From Rhizobium sp. (GTDB taxonomy: Bacteria > Pseudomonadota > Alphaproteobacteria > Rhizobiales > Rhizobiaceae): a stretch of DNA of 64,000 bases. Below are positions 31,774 to 40,671 of the stretch, in pieces. The position numbers and the translations under genes were made by a program. Below the pieces are notes generated by a model. It worked only from the letters and a program-made list of their open reading frames with translations, had not been told where the DNA came from and did not search any database. The stretch spans positions 62,001-126,000 of the forward strand of contig PEKW01000015.1 in NCBI GenBank assembly GCA_002796995.1, read 5' to 3'. Within the stretch, counting starts at the first letter, position 1. Each line of letters starts with the position of its first letter.

Positions 31774-32616
31774 ATGAAACTTTGTTCCTTCACCAAGGAC
31801 GGCCGTGCGAGCTACGGCCTCGTGACCGATGCCGGGATCGTCGATCTCGGCAAGCGCCTGCCCGAGGCGACGCTGCGTGATTTCCTCGGCTCCGGCGATC
31901 TTGCCCGTGCCGCGGCCTTGGCCGGGGAGCCGGCTGACTACGCCTTCGACGCTGTCGAACACACGCCCGTCATTCCCAACCCGGACAAGATCATCTGCGT
32001 CGGGCTGAACTACCACGCCCATGTGCAGGAGACCGGCCGCGAGGAAACCGTCAACCCGGTGCTCTTCGCACGCTATGCCGGCAGCCAGATCGGCCATGGC
32101 CAGGCGCTGGTGAAGCCGCTGGAATCCATCGAGTTCGACTACGAGGGCGAAGTCGCCGTCATCATCGGCAAGGAAGGACGCCGCATTCCGGAAGCCGAGG
32201 CGCTCAGCCACGTCGCCGGCTATGCCTGCTACAATGACGCCTCGGTGCGCGACTGGCAGAAGCACACCCACCAGTTCATGCCTGGCAAGACCTTCGCCAA
32301 CACCGGCGCCTTCGGTCCGTGGATGGTGACGGCGGACGAAATCCCCGATCCGACGGCCCTGCATCTGCAGACCCGGCTCAACGGCCAGGTCGTGCAGGAC
32401 ACCGACGTGTCGCTGCTCATCACCTCGATCCCGCGGCTCATCGCCTATTGCTCGACCGTCCTGCCGCTCCTGCCCGGCGACGTGATCGTCTCGGGCACGC
32501 CGGGCGGCGTCGGCGCAAGGCGCAATCCGCCCCTGTGGATGCGCGACGGCGATATCTGCGAAGTCGAGATTTCCGGCATCGGTACCCTCTCCAATGCGGT
32601 GAAAGCCGAAGCGTGA
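31774..32616 (+). CDS. Fumarylacetoacetate hydrolase family protein
   Basis: A 280-residue FAH-fold hydrolase or hydratase. It keeps the metal set Glu124, Glu126 (Asp-Tyr-Glu-Gly-Glu) and Asp155 (Tyr-Asn-Asp-Ala-Ser-Val-Arg-Asp), and the Ser-Gly-Thr-Pro-Gly-Gly-Val-Gly loop. In meta-cleavage pathways FAH proteins cleave the ring-fission product or hydrate 2-hydroxypenta-2,4-dienoate. It starts 3 bases after the hydroxylase stop. An alpha/beta hydrolase of the MhpC type is absent, so this protein may take that C-C hydrolase step. Which reaction it does is not decided by sequence. Confidence 0.88.
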   Translation: MKLCSFTKDGRASYGLVTDAGIVDLGKRLPEATLRDFLGSGDLARAAALAGEPADYAFDAVEHTPVIPNPDKIICVGLNYHAHVQETGREETVNPVLFARYAGSQIGHGQALVKPLESIEFDYEGEVAVIIGKEGRRIPEAEALSHVAGYACYNDASVRDWQKHTHQFMPGKTFANTGAFGPWMVTADEIPDPTALHLQTRLNGQVVQDTDVSLLITSIPRLIAYCSTVLPLLPGDVIVSGTPGGVGARRNPPLWMRDGDICEVEISGIGTLSNAVKAEA

Positions 32617-32654
32617 GCCCTTTACAGCCCGCTTCGACCTGCGACAATGTCGGC

Positions 32655-33443
32655 ATGGAAGAGCAGGCGACAAAAGGCAGTAGAAGCGAGGCCGTGCGTG
32701 CGCTGACGCGCGGCCTCGCCATTTTGCGGCACATCAATGTCAGTGGCGAAACCCGCCCCGGCGAGATCGCGCGCGCGCTCGAAATCCCGCGGCCGACCGT
32801 CTATCGGCTGCTGGAAACGCTGGAGGAGGCGGGCTATGTCGTGATGTCGCCGACCTCGAACCGGGTTCGCGTCACCCGGCTCGCGGCCTCGCTGGGCGAC
32901 GGCTATGCGCTGACCTCCGAGCTGTGCCAGGCTTCCGGTCCGGTCTTTTCCGAATATGGGGCAAAGATCGTCTGGCCGCTCGATCTGTCGGTCTACAACA
33001 ACGCCAACATGGTCATCCAGGAAACCACGCATGGCCGGTCGCCGCTCTCCATTGACCGCGGGATGACCGGCTACAAGCTTCCCGTGCTGCGCACCTCGGC
33101 CGGGCGTGCCTATCTTGCCTTCTGCAGCGAGGAGGAGCGGCAGTTCATTCTCGACCACCTGCGCCGGCTGGGCGATCCGGACGACCTGCCGTTTCTCGAG
33201 CCGCGGTTCCTTTCGCAGATGATCGAGGAAACCTGCAGCCGCGGCATCGCCATCCGGTCGGCAGGGGAATTCCGCAAGCAGACGGCATCCATTGCGGTGC
33301 CGGTGATGTTCGACGGCCGCATCCTTGCCTGCGTGTCGATGATCTGGATCCGAAGCGCGATGGACGTGAAGCGGGCGATCGCCGAATTCGGCGCGCCGCT
33401 CCATCAGGTGGCGCAGCGGATCGCCGAGACCTTGTCCGACTAA
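32655..33443 (+). CDS. IclR-family regulator, MhpR-like
   Basis: A 262-residue IclR protein: an N-terminal winged HTH (about 10-75, Ala-Leu-Thr-Arg-Gly-Leu-Ala-Ile-Leu) and a GAF-like effector domain (about 90-255). The region with Val-Trp-Pro-Leu-Asp-Leu-Ser, then Gln-Glu-Thr-Thr-His-Gly-Arg-Ser-Pro-Leu-Ser, then Leu-Pro-Val-Leu-Arg-Thr-Ser-Ala-Gly-Arg-Ala-Tyr-Leu-Ala-Phe-Cys closely resembles E. coli MhpR, the activator of phenylpropionate genes. A start at 32655 gives the normal length. It lies 38 bases after the FAH gene. Its stop codon overlaps that of the convergent gene. The palindrome at 26205-26221 is its likely target. Confidence 0.87.
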   Translation: MEEQATKGSRSEAVRALTRGLAILRHINVSGETRPGEIARALEIPRPTVYRLLETLEEAGYVVMSPTSNRVRVTRLAASLGDGYALTSELCQASGPVFSEYGAKIVWPLDLSVYNNANMVIQETTHGRSPLSIDRGMTGYKLPVLRTSAGRAYLAFCSEEERQFILDHLRRLGDPDDLPFLEPRFLSQMIEETCSRGIAIRSAGEFRKQTASIAVPVMFDGRILACVSMIWIRSAMDVKRAIAEFGAPLHQVAQRIAETLSD

Positions 33444-33982
33444 AGAGGATCGCGCTCCAGCTCGGCTGCGATGTTCGCATCCAGCGGTGTGTCATAGGTC
33501 ATCAGGATATAGCCGAGAACGGAATAGAAACCGACCGTTGCGATCAGGTCGAGCACTCCCTCGTGTCCGATTGCCGACGCGAGATCGGCCTCCAGATCCG
33601 GGGAAAGCTTTCGGTTGTCGAACAGCCCATCCACCGCGCGGACGATCAGGCCGTCTTCCCCGTCCGGTAGGCCGCGCAGGGCGGAGATGCGCTCATCGGA
33701 AAAGCCGAGCTTGCGGGCTCGCGAGACGTGGTGAGCCCATTCATAGGCCGAGCCGAAACGGTGGGCGGTGCGCAGGATCACCACCTCGGAGCGCTCCGGC
33801 CCGAGCGTCGTCTCCTTTACCACATGCTGACGCAGCGGAGCCCAGGCGCGCAGCAGGGCAGGGTGATGGGCCATGACCCTGTAGACATTGAGCGCGCCGG
33901 CAAATCCGGCCCGCAGATCGGCTATGTCGTCGGGCCATTGCTCATCGGCGAGAGGCGGTAGGGGAGACTTGGTCATCGGCAT
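33440..33982 (-). CDS. Carboxymuconolactone decarboxylase family protein
   Basis: A 180-residue all-helical CMD/AhpD-family protein. The conserved stretch has Val-Val-Ile-Leu-Arg-Thr-Ala-His-Arg (about 67-75), then Tyr-Glu-Trp-Ala-His-His-Val (80-86), close to the CMD signature. The usual Cys-x-x-Cys of AhpD is absent, so it is not a peroxidase adaptor. It is convergent with the IclR gene, sharing one base of the two stop codons. A palindrome similar to the aromatic-operon operator lies 86 bases upstream, so it may take part in aromatic metabolism. The reaction is unknown. Confidence 0.82.
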   Translation of the reverse strand: MPMTKSPLPPLADEQWPDDIADLRAGFAGALNVYRVMAHHPALLRAWAPLRQHVVKETTLGPERSEVVILRTAHRFGSAYEWAHHVSRARKLGFSDERISALRGLPDGEDGLIVRAVDGLFDNRKLSPDLEADLASAIGHEGVLDLIATVGFYSVLGYILMTYDTPLDANIAAELERDPL

Positions 33983-34067
33983 CCGGACATGGTTCTAAGG
34001 TTCGGCATGGTGAGATCGTCCCCCAGCTTACCGCAGACGAGCGCCGTCAGAGCTGCTCCGCCGCATC

Positions 34068-34084
34068 CGTCCGGCTGGCGGACA
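34068..34084. promoter_or_regulatory. Second candidate IclR operator, upstream of CMD gene
   Basis: CGTCCGGCTGGCGGACA matches 14 of 17 bases of the perfect palindrome at 26205-26221 and keeps GTCCG-N5-CGGAC symmetry. It lies about 86 bases upstream of the minus-strand CMD gene. Confidence 0.4.
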
Positions 34085-34194
34085 GATGTGGCGGCTGTGG
34101 TGCAATGTCGTCGTCCCGCGACCGGGTCGTTCTGCACCTTTGCGGCCCGGTGGGGAGAGCATACCAAAACGAGAGGACGCACGAACAAGGCAGG

Positions 34195-35997
<1,803 letters not shown>

Positions 35998-36049
35998 GTG
36001 ATTCCTCGTGGCTGGTTTCGAGCGTGCATGGGTCGTTCCGGAACTGCTC

Positions 36050-36074
36050 AACTCTCTTGCCGCGGTCAGGTTCC
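36050..36074 (-). promoter_or_regulatory. Possible EcfG-type promoter of treZ
   Basis: On the minus strand GGAAC (36070-36074), 16 bases, then AGTT (36050-36053). This matches the alphaproteobacterial general-stress sigma consensus GGAAC-N16/17-CGTT at 8 of 9 positions, 53 bases upstream of the treZ ATG. The motif is short and chance matches are possible. Confidence 0.35.
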
Positions 36075-36219
36075 CAAATGGATGGAGGCCCGGTTGCCGT
36101 CCCCCCGCTCCCCGTGCCGCGGACAATTCCGCATCGGCGCGCGGCCGCGGGACCCCGACCCGGAGGTGCCGGTCGTCGTGAAACGGCGTTCGCCGAGCCA
36201 TCCAGGAGTTGTGTCGAGG

Positions 36220-36244
36220 GGAACTTTGTGGTCGGGAAACGGTT
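36220..36244 (+). promoter_or_regulatory. Possible EcfG-type promoter of the stress SDR
   Basis: GGAAC (36220-36224), 16 bases, then GGTT (36241-36244): 8 of 9 positions of GGAAC-N16/17-CGTT, 26 bases before the ATG at 36270. The spacing equals that of the divergent treZ candidate. Confidence 0.4.
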
Positions 36245-36269
36245 GGGACTGGCAACCAAGGAGATCGAG

Positions 36270-37136
36270 ATGGAAGACGTGAACCGGCCAAGCCCTCCCC
36301 AGCCGCCCCAGCAGCAGACGCCCCCCGGCAAGACCGCGCTCATGGATCCGCTCCCGGATCACGGCGAGCACGGCTACCAGGGCAGCGGCCGGCTGGAGGG
36401 CAAGATCGCCATCATCACCGGCGCCGATTCCGGCATCGGACGCGCGGTGGCCATCGCCTTTGCTCGCGAAGGGGCGGAAATCGTCATTTCCTATCTGGAC
36501 GAGGAAGAGGAAGACGCGCGCGAAACGGCCCGCTGGGTCGAGGATGCAGGCCGGAAGTACCTGCTTATGCCCGGCGATATCACCCAGGAGGCGCATTGCC
36601 GCAAGATCGTGGAGCGCACCGTCGGCGAATTCGGTGGAGTCGACATCCTCGTCAACAATGCGGCCTTCCAGCGTACCTACAAGTCCATCGACGAAATCAC
36701 CGCGGACGAATGGGACCTGACCTTCCGGACCAATATTCACGCGCCCTTCTATCTCGCCAAGGCGGCCATCCCGCATATGAAGGCCGGCAGCGCGATCATC
36801 AACACGACGTCGATCCAGTCCCGCCAGCCATCGGCTCATCTGCTCGCCTATGCCTCGACGAAGGGTGCGGTGTCGAATTTCACCGCCGGACTTGCCGAGA
36901 TGGTGGCCGATAAGGGCATCCGCGTGAACGCGGTCGCGCCCGGGCCGATCTGGACGCCGCTCATTCCCTCGACCATGCCGCCGGAGAAGACCCAGTCCTT
37001 CGGCAAGCAGGCCCTTCTTGGCCGTGCGGGGCAGCCGGCCGAACTGGCCGGGGCCTATGTTCTGCTGGCGTCCGATCTCGGCAGCTACATGACCGGCGCC
37101 GTCATTCCGGTGACCGGCGGCGAGATCATGATCTAG
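36270..37136 (+). CDS. YghA-type short-chain dehydrogenase (general stress SDR)
   Basis: A 288-residue SDR with a Pro/Gln-rich N-terminal arm of about 40 residues, typical of the YghA/glucose-1-dehydrogenase-like group. The dinucleotide motif Thr-Gly-Ala-Asp-Ser-Gly-Ile-Gly is at 50-57, and the catalytic set is Ser181, Tyr194 and Lys198 (Tyr-Ala-Ser-Thr-Lys). Unlike the SDR at 12928, it is complete. The ATG at 36270 has AAGGAGA 6 bases upstream. Members are often under general stress control in rhizobia, which fits its promoter motif and its pairing with treZ. The native substrate is unknown. Confidence 0.88.
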   Translation: MEDVNRPSPPQPPQQQTPPGKTALMDPLPDHGEHGYQGSGRLEGKIAIITGADSGIGRAVAIAFAREGAEIVISYLDEEEEDARETARWVEDAGRKYLLMPGDITQEAHCRKIVERTVGEFGGVDILVNNAAFQRTYKSIDEITADEWDLTFRTNIHAPFYLAKAAIPHMKAGSAIINTTSIQSRQPSAHLLAYASTKGAVSNFTAGLAEMVADKGIRVNAVAPGPIWTPLIPSTMPPEKTQSFGKQALLGRAGQPAELAGAYVLLASDLGSYMTGAVIPVTGGEIMI

Positions 37137-37195
37137 GCTGCCCGAGGGCGGTCTTGCACGGAGGGGCGGCCATGAGTCAGGTCATGGTCGCCCTT

Positions 37196-38125
37196 TCAAG
37201 TGTTCGGATGCTCCGGCGGGCGGTCGAGCTTCCTGTCCGCCACAAGCCTCACCATCCAGTCGACGAACACCCGGACCTTGTTGCTGAGGTGGCGGTTCGG
37301 CGGATAGACGACGTAGAGCGGAATAGGTTCCGTGCTCCATTCCGGGAGCACGCGTACGAGGTCGCCCCGTGCCAGCGCGTCCGTAGCCATGAAGTAGGGC
37401 AGCGGGGAAATGCCGAGCCCGCTCAATGCCGCCGTCATGTAGCTGCGGGCATCGTTCACCGCGACGACGTAGCGGGCGTTGATTTCCAGCTTCTCGCCCG
37501 CCCGTTCGAAGTCGAACGTCATTGCGCGGTTGTTCTGGGCCATGAAATAACTGACGCAGTGATGGGCATCCTCCAGTTCGGAGGGATGCTGCGGGGTGCC
37601 GTGTTTTTCCAGATAGAGCGGCGCGGCACAGGTCACCATGGAAACCTCCGAAACGCGGCGGGCGATCAGCGACTGGTCGGGCGGTACGCCGCCCCGAAGC
37701 GCGCAGTCGACATTTTCCGCAAGATAATCGACCGGACGGTCGCCGACGCCCAGGTCGACGCGGATGTCCGGGAACCGCGCATGAAAGTCGTGCAGGGCCG
37801 GAATGACGATCCAGTCGGCAAAGGCGCCCGCCATCTCGACCCGGAGACGCCCGCTCGGTGAGAGATGGGAGTTCGACAGGCTGGTATCGAGCTCGTCGAG
37901 CTGCGAGATGATCTGCGTCGCCCTCTCATAGTAGAGAGCCCCGTCCGTCGTGACCATGACGCGCCGCGTCGTGCGGTTCAGCAACTTGGTGTGAAGATGC
38001 GCCTCCAGTCCCTGGATGAGGTTGGTGACGGTCGCCTTGGGCAGGCTGAGCGCCTCGGCGGCGCGGGTAAAATTGCCCATCTCCACCACTCGGACGAAAG
38101 CGCGCATGGCCGATAGCTGATCCAT
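37196..38125 (-). CDS. LysR-family regulator
   Basis: A 309-residue LysR protein with the N-terminal HTH (about 1-60, with Ala-Glu-Ala-Leu-Ser-Leu-Pro-Lys-Ala-Thr-Val-Thr) and a two-lobe effector domain (about 90-300). The subgroup looks like the AaeR/DmlR-like branch that ends with a conserved Pro-Asn-Arg-His-Leu-Ser-x-Lys-Val-Arg-Val-Phe-Val-Asp-Trp. It is divergent from the hydrolase-RND efflux genes, so it probably controls them. A short inverted repeat (38160-38173) lies in the gap. Confidence 0.88.
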   Translation of the reverse strand: MDQLSAMRAFVRVVEMGNFTRAAEALSLPKATVTNLIQGLEAHLHTKLLNRTTRRVMVTTDGALYYERATQIISQLDELDTSLSNSHLSPSGRLRVEMAGAFADWIVIPALHDFHARFPDIRVDLGVGDRPVDYLAENVDCALRGGVPPDQSLIARRVSEVSMVTCAAPLYLEKHGTPQHPSELEDAHHCVSYFMAQNNRAMTFDFERAGEKLEINARYVVAVNDARSYMTAALSGLGISPLPYFMATDALARGDLVRVLPEWSTEPIPLYVVYPPNRHLSNKVRVFVDWMVRLVADRKLDRPPEHPNT

Positions 38126-38159
38126 GTGACAATTCCTGTCAGTATGCGATGCGATATTA

Positions 38160-38173
38160 TTCGAGATTTCGAA
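38160..38173. promoter_or_regulatory. Inverted repeat in LysR/efflux divergent gap
   Basis: TTCGA-N4-TCGAA, perfect 5-base arms, 35 bases from the LysR start. The dyad size suits a LysR box, but it is short and could be chance. Confidence 0.3.
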
Positions 38174-38390
38174 CAGTGTGCTCAGATTTGCACGCTTGTT
38201 CGGCTTCGTGAATAAAGTAGATTAGATATCAAGAAAAGCAAAGTGCTCGACAGATCGCCAGTCCTGCATTGTCGGCCACAGGGCGATGAAATCGCATTCT
38301 TGCTCTCGAAATCCTGTCGGTCCCGGCCCGCCGCTTGCGCGATCCCGCTCAAGCTTCCAAGCCGCCGACAAAAGAGGAAAGGTTCATAAG

Positions 38391-38468
38391 ATGCGTATTC
38401 CGCGCTACCTGCCCGTGCCGGTCATGCTCTTCGTGAGTTTGTTCCTGGCCGCATGTTGTCCGGAGTAA
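38391..38468 (+). CDS. 25-residue lipoprotein-like leader ORF overlapping the hydrolase start
   Basis: A short frame with a strong AGAGGAAAGG ribosome site 8 bases before its ATG. The peptide has a basic N-terminus, a hydrophobic run Val-Met-Leu-Phe-Val-Ser-Leu-Phe-Leu and a lipobox-like Leu-Ala-Ala-Cys, then stops three residues later. Its last 16 bases overlap the hydrolase frame. It could be a tiny lipoprotein, a translational-coupling leader, or the signal peptide of the hydrolase cut off by a frameshift. I cannot decide between these from one sequence. Confidence 0.45.
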   Translation: MRIPRYLPVPVMLFVSLFLAACCPE

Positions 38469-39304
38469 CAGCCGCGATGCCCCCGGTCCAGATCCAGGAC
38501 GTGATGTTGGACAACGTGGCCGTCGGCCGCATCGCTGCGCGCGTCTATCAGGGCGCGGACTGTGGCAAGGGGCCGCCGGTCCTGATCTATTTTCATGGCG
38601 GGGCGTTTCGCCATGCCGGGCTCGTCGATTGCCCTATGGCCGAGTGCCTGGCGGCTACGGGTGCGATCGTCGTGGTGCCGGACTACAATGCCCTCGGGTC
38701 GGTTTTCCCCAAGCCGCTCGAGGTCGGGTTTTCGGTCTTCACCTATATGGCGAAGAAGCGGGCCGGCTTTGGCGATCGCAAGTCCGTGCTGCTGGTCGGT
38801 GGGTCGGAGGCGGGCGGCAACATCGCCGCTGCGGTCAGCCTCAAGGCGCGCGATCATTTCGCCGACGAACTGGACGGCCAGGTGCTGGTTTCGCCGCTGC
38901 TCGACCCCTTTATGGGGACGCCTTCCTTTCGCAAGGCGGATGCGATCGGCATGCGGGACCTCTGGGCGGAAGGATGGAGCCACTATCTGAGCGGTGGCAT
39001 CTGCCATCCCTATGCCGCGCCGTCCGCCTGTTCCCGGCTTTCGGGAATTGCGCCGGCGCTGCTGCTGACGTCGCAGGACGACCCGCTTCACGACGAGACG
39101 CTGCTCTATGGCGAGCGGCTGAAAAGCGCGGGCGTCGAGGTACGACAGCATGTCCTTCCCCCCGGGACAGGCTGGCCATCGGTATACGGCGGGAAAACGG
39201 AGGAAACCCCGAGTTGGCAGGAAAGCGCAAGCAGCCAGTTCGCGAGTTTCGTACGCGACATCGGCATTCAGAGATCTGATTTGAAGACCCTTACGACCAC
39301 TTAG
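38453..39304 (+). CDS. Alpha/beta hydrolase, hormone-sensitive-lipase-like
   Basis: A 283-residue esterase-like protein. The oxyanion motif Tyr-Phe-His-Gly-Gly-Ala-Phe is near 45-51. The nucleophile elbow reads Val-Gly-Gly-Ser-Glu-Ala-Gly-Gly-Asn near 119-127, in place of the family's Gly-Asp-Ser-Ala-Gly-Gly. The acid region is Gln-Asp-Asp-Pro-Leu-His-Asp-Glu, and a His follows about 25 residues later. The start is uncertain (38453 or 38477), since the strong ribosome site belongs to the overlapping leader. It is 47 bases upstream of the RND adaptor gene and likely in its operon. A role in modifying an efflux substrate is a guess. Confidence 0.72.
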   Translation: MLSGVTAAMPPVQIQDVMLDNVAVGRIAARVYQGADCGKGPPVLIYFHGGAFRHAGLVDCPMAECLAATGAIVVVPDYNALGSVFPKPLEVGFSVFTYMAKKRAGFGDRKSVLLVGGSEAGGNIAAAVSLKARDHFADELDGQVLVSPLLDPFMGTPSFRKADAIGMRDLWAEGWSHYLSGGICHPYAAPSACSRLSGIAPALLLTSQDDPLHDETLLYGERLKSAGVEVRQHVLPPGTGWPSVYGGKTEETPSWQESASSQFASFVRDIGIQRSDLKTLTTT

Positions 39305-39351
39305 AGCATTTTGATCACACGCGGCGCCCCAAGGCCGCAAGGAGCTAGACC

Positions 39352-40554
39352 ATGACAAGGAAATCAAAGCGCTGGGCCCTCGCGGGCACCGGCCTGGGAC
39401 TGGCTGCGTCCATTTCGGCAGCCGCATTGTTCCTCGACCTGCCTTTCAACAAGGCAGCCGCCGAGACGGAAGCGGCGGGCGCCGCAGCCGCCGCCCCGCC
39501 GGCGACCCCGGTTACCGTCGCCGTGGTGAAGAGCCGCGACGTGACCACCTGGCAGGAATTCTCCGGCCGGCTGGAAGCCGTCGACCGCGTCGAGATCCGC
39601 CCCCGGGTCGGCGGCGCGATCCAGTCCGTCAATTTCCGCGAGGGCGCGTTGGTGAAGGCCGGAGACCTCCTCTTCACCATCGATCCCGCGCCCTATGAGG
39701 CGACCGTTGCCCAGGCAGCCGGGCAGGTCGCCTCCGCGGAAGCCAAGGTGGCGCTGGCGAATACCGAACTCGAGCGCGGCCGTCGTCTTGCGAGCAATCG
39801 CACGATTTCGCAGAGCGATCTGGACCAGCGCCAGAACGCGGTCGCCGAAGCCGAAGCGGCACTGAAGACGGCCCAGGCCGTTCTTCGTTCCGCCGTGCTC
39901 GAGCTCGACTATACCAAGGTGCGTGCCCCGGTTTCCGGCCGCGCCGGCAAGGTGGCGATCACCGCGGGCAACCTGGTTGCCGCCGGCTCCACCTCGTCGG
40001 CGCTCACGACGCTGGTATCGGCCGACCCGATCTATGCGAGCTTCAATGCCAGCGAGGAGATCGTCGCGCGGGCACTTTCGCGCCTGCCGGCAACCGACGG
40101 CGCGATGCCGCCGATCGACCAGATCCCGGTCGAGATCGGCACGCTCGCCGACGAGGGCACGCCGATCAAGGGCAAGCTGCAACTGATCGGCAACGAGGTA
40201 GACGCATCGAGCGGCACCATCGAGGTGCGCGCCGTGATCGACAACCCGCAAGGCCTGTTGATCCCCGGCCAGTTCGTGCGCATCCGCATGGGCGACCCGC
40301 AGCCGGGCCGGAAGATCCTCGTCAGCGAACGGGCGATCGGGACCGACCAGGACAAGAAGTTCGTCTTCGTCGTCGATGGCGAAAACAAGGTGACCTATCG
40401 GCCGGTCGAGCTCGGCAGCAGCGCGAATGGCGAACGGATCGTCGTCAGCGGGCTTGCCGATGGCGACAAGGTGATCGTCAACGGACTGCAGCGCGTGCGT
40501 CCGGGCGCCCTGGTCGATCCGCAGACCAAAGAGGCCGCTGCGGTCGTGAACTGA
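39352..40554 (+). CDS. RND efflux periplasmic adaptor (membrane fusion protein)
   Basis: A 400-residue membrane fusion protein of the AcrA/MexE type linking an inner-membrane RND pump to an outer-membrane channel. It has a membrane anchor at about 10-32, an Ala-rich linker, a beta-barrel and lipoyl part starting Ile-Arg-Pro-Arg-Val-Gly-Gly-Ala-Ile (about 82-90), a helical hairpin (about 115-170), and a matching Val-Arg-Ala-Pro-Val-Ser-Gly-Arg-Ala-Gly return strand. AAGGAG precedes the ATG. No outer-membrane partner gene is in the window, so a shared TolC-type channel is likely. Confidence 0.9.
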   Translation: MTRKSKRWALAGTGLGLAASISAAALFLDLPFNKAAAETEAAGAAAAAPPATPVTVAVVKSRDVTTWQEFSGRLEAVDRVEIRPRVGGAIQSVNFREGALVKAGDLLFTIDPAPYEATVAQAAGQVASAEAKVALANTELERGRRLASNRTISQSDLDQRQNAVAEAEAALKTAQAVLRSAVLELDYTKVRAPVSGRAGKVAITAGNLVAAGSTSSALTTLVSADPIYASFNASEEIVARALSRLPATDGAMPPIDQIPVEIGTLADEGTPIKGKLQLIGNEVDASSGTIEVRAVIDNPQGLLIPGQFVRIRMGDPQPGRKILVSERAIGTDQDKKFVFVVDGENKVTYRPVELGSSANGERIVVSGLADGDKVIVNGLQRVRPGALVDPQTKEAAAVVN

Positions 40555-40560
40555 CCTGAC

Positions 40561-40586
40561 GGCGGGGCGCTTAAGCCCCGCCTTTT
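40561..40586 (+). terminator. Rho-independent terminator between RND adaptor and pump genes
   Basis: GGCGGGGC at 40561-40568 pairs perfectly with 40575-40582 around GCTTAA, followed by TTTT. It lies 6 bases after the adaptor stop and 86 bases before the pump ATG, so it could reduce pump transcription relative to the adaptor. Confidence 0.7.
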
Positions 40587-40671
40587 CCGCATTGCATCTG
40601 ATCCGCTGGTAGGCCTTTGCCCACCGGCCCGGGTCGCATTGTCAAGATTTCACCCTGGAGAGGGCTTCGAA

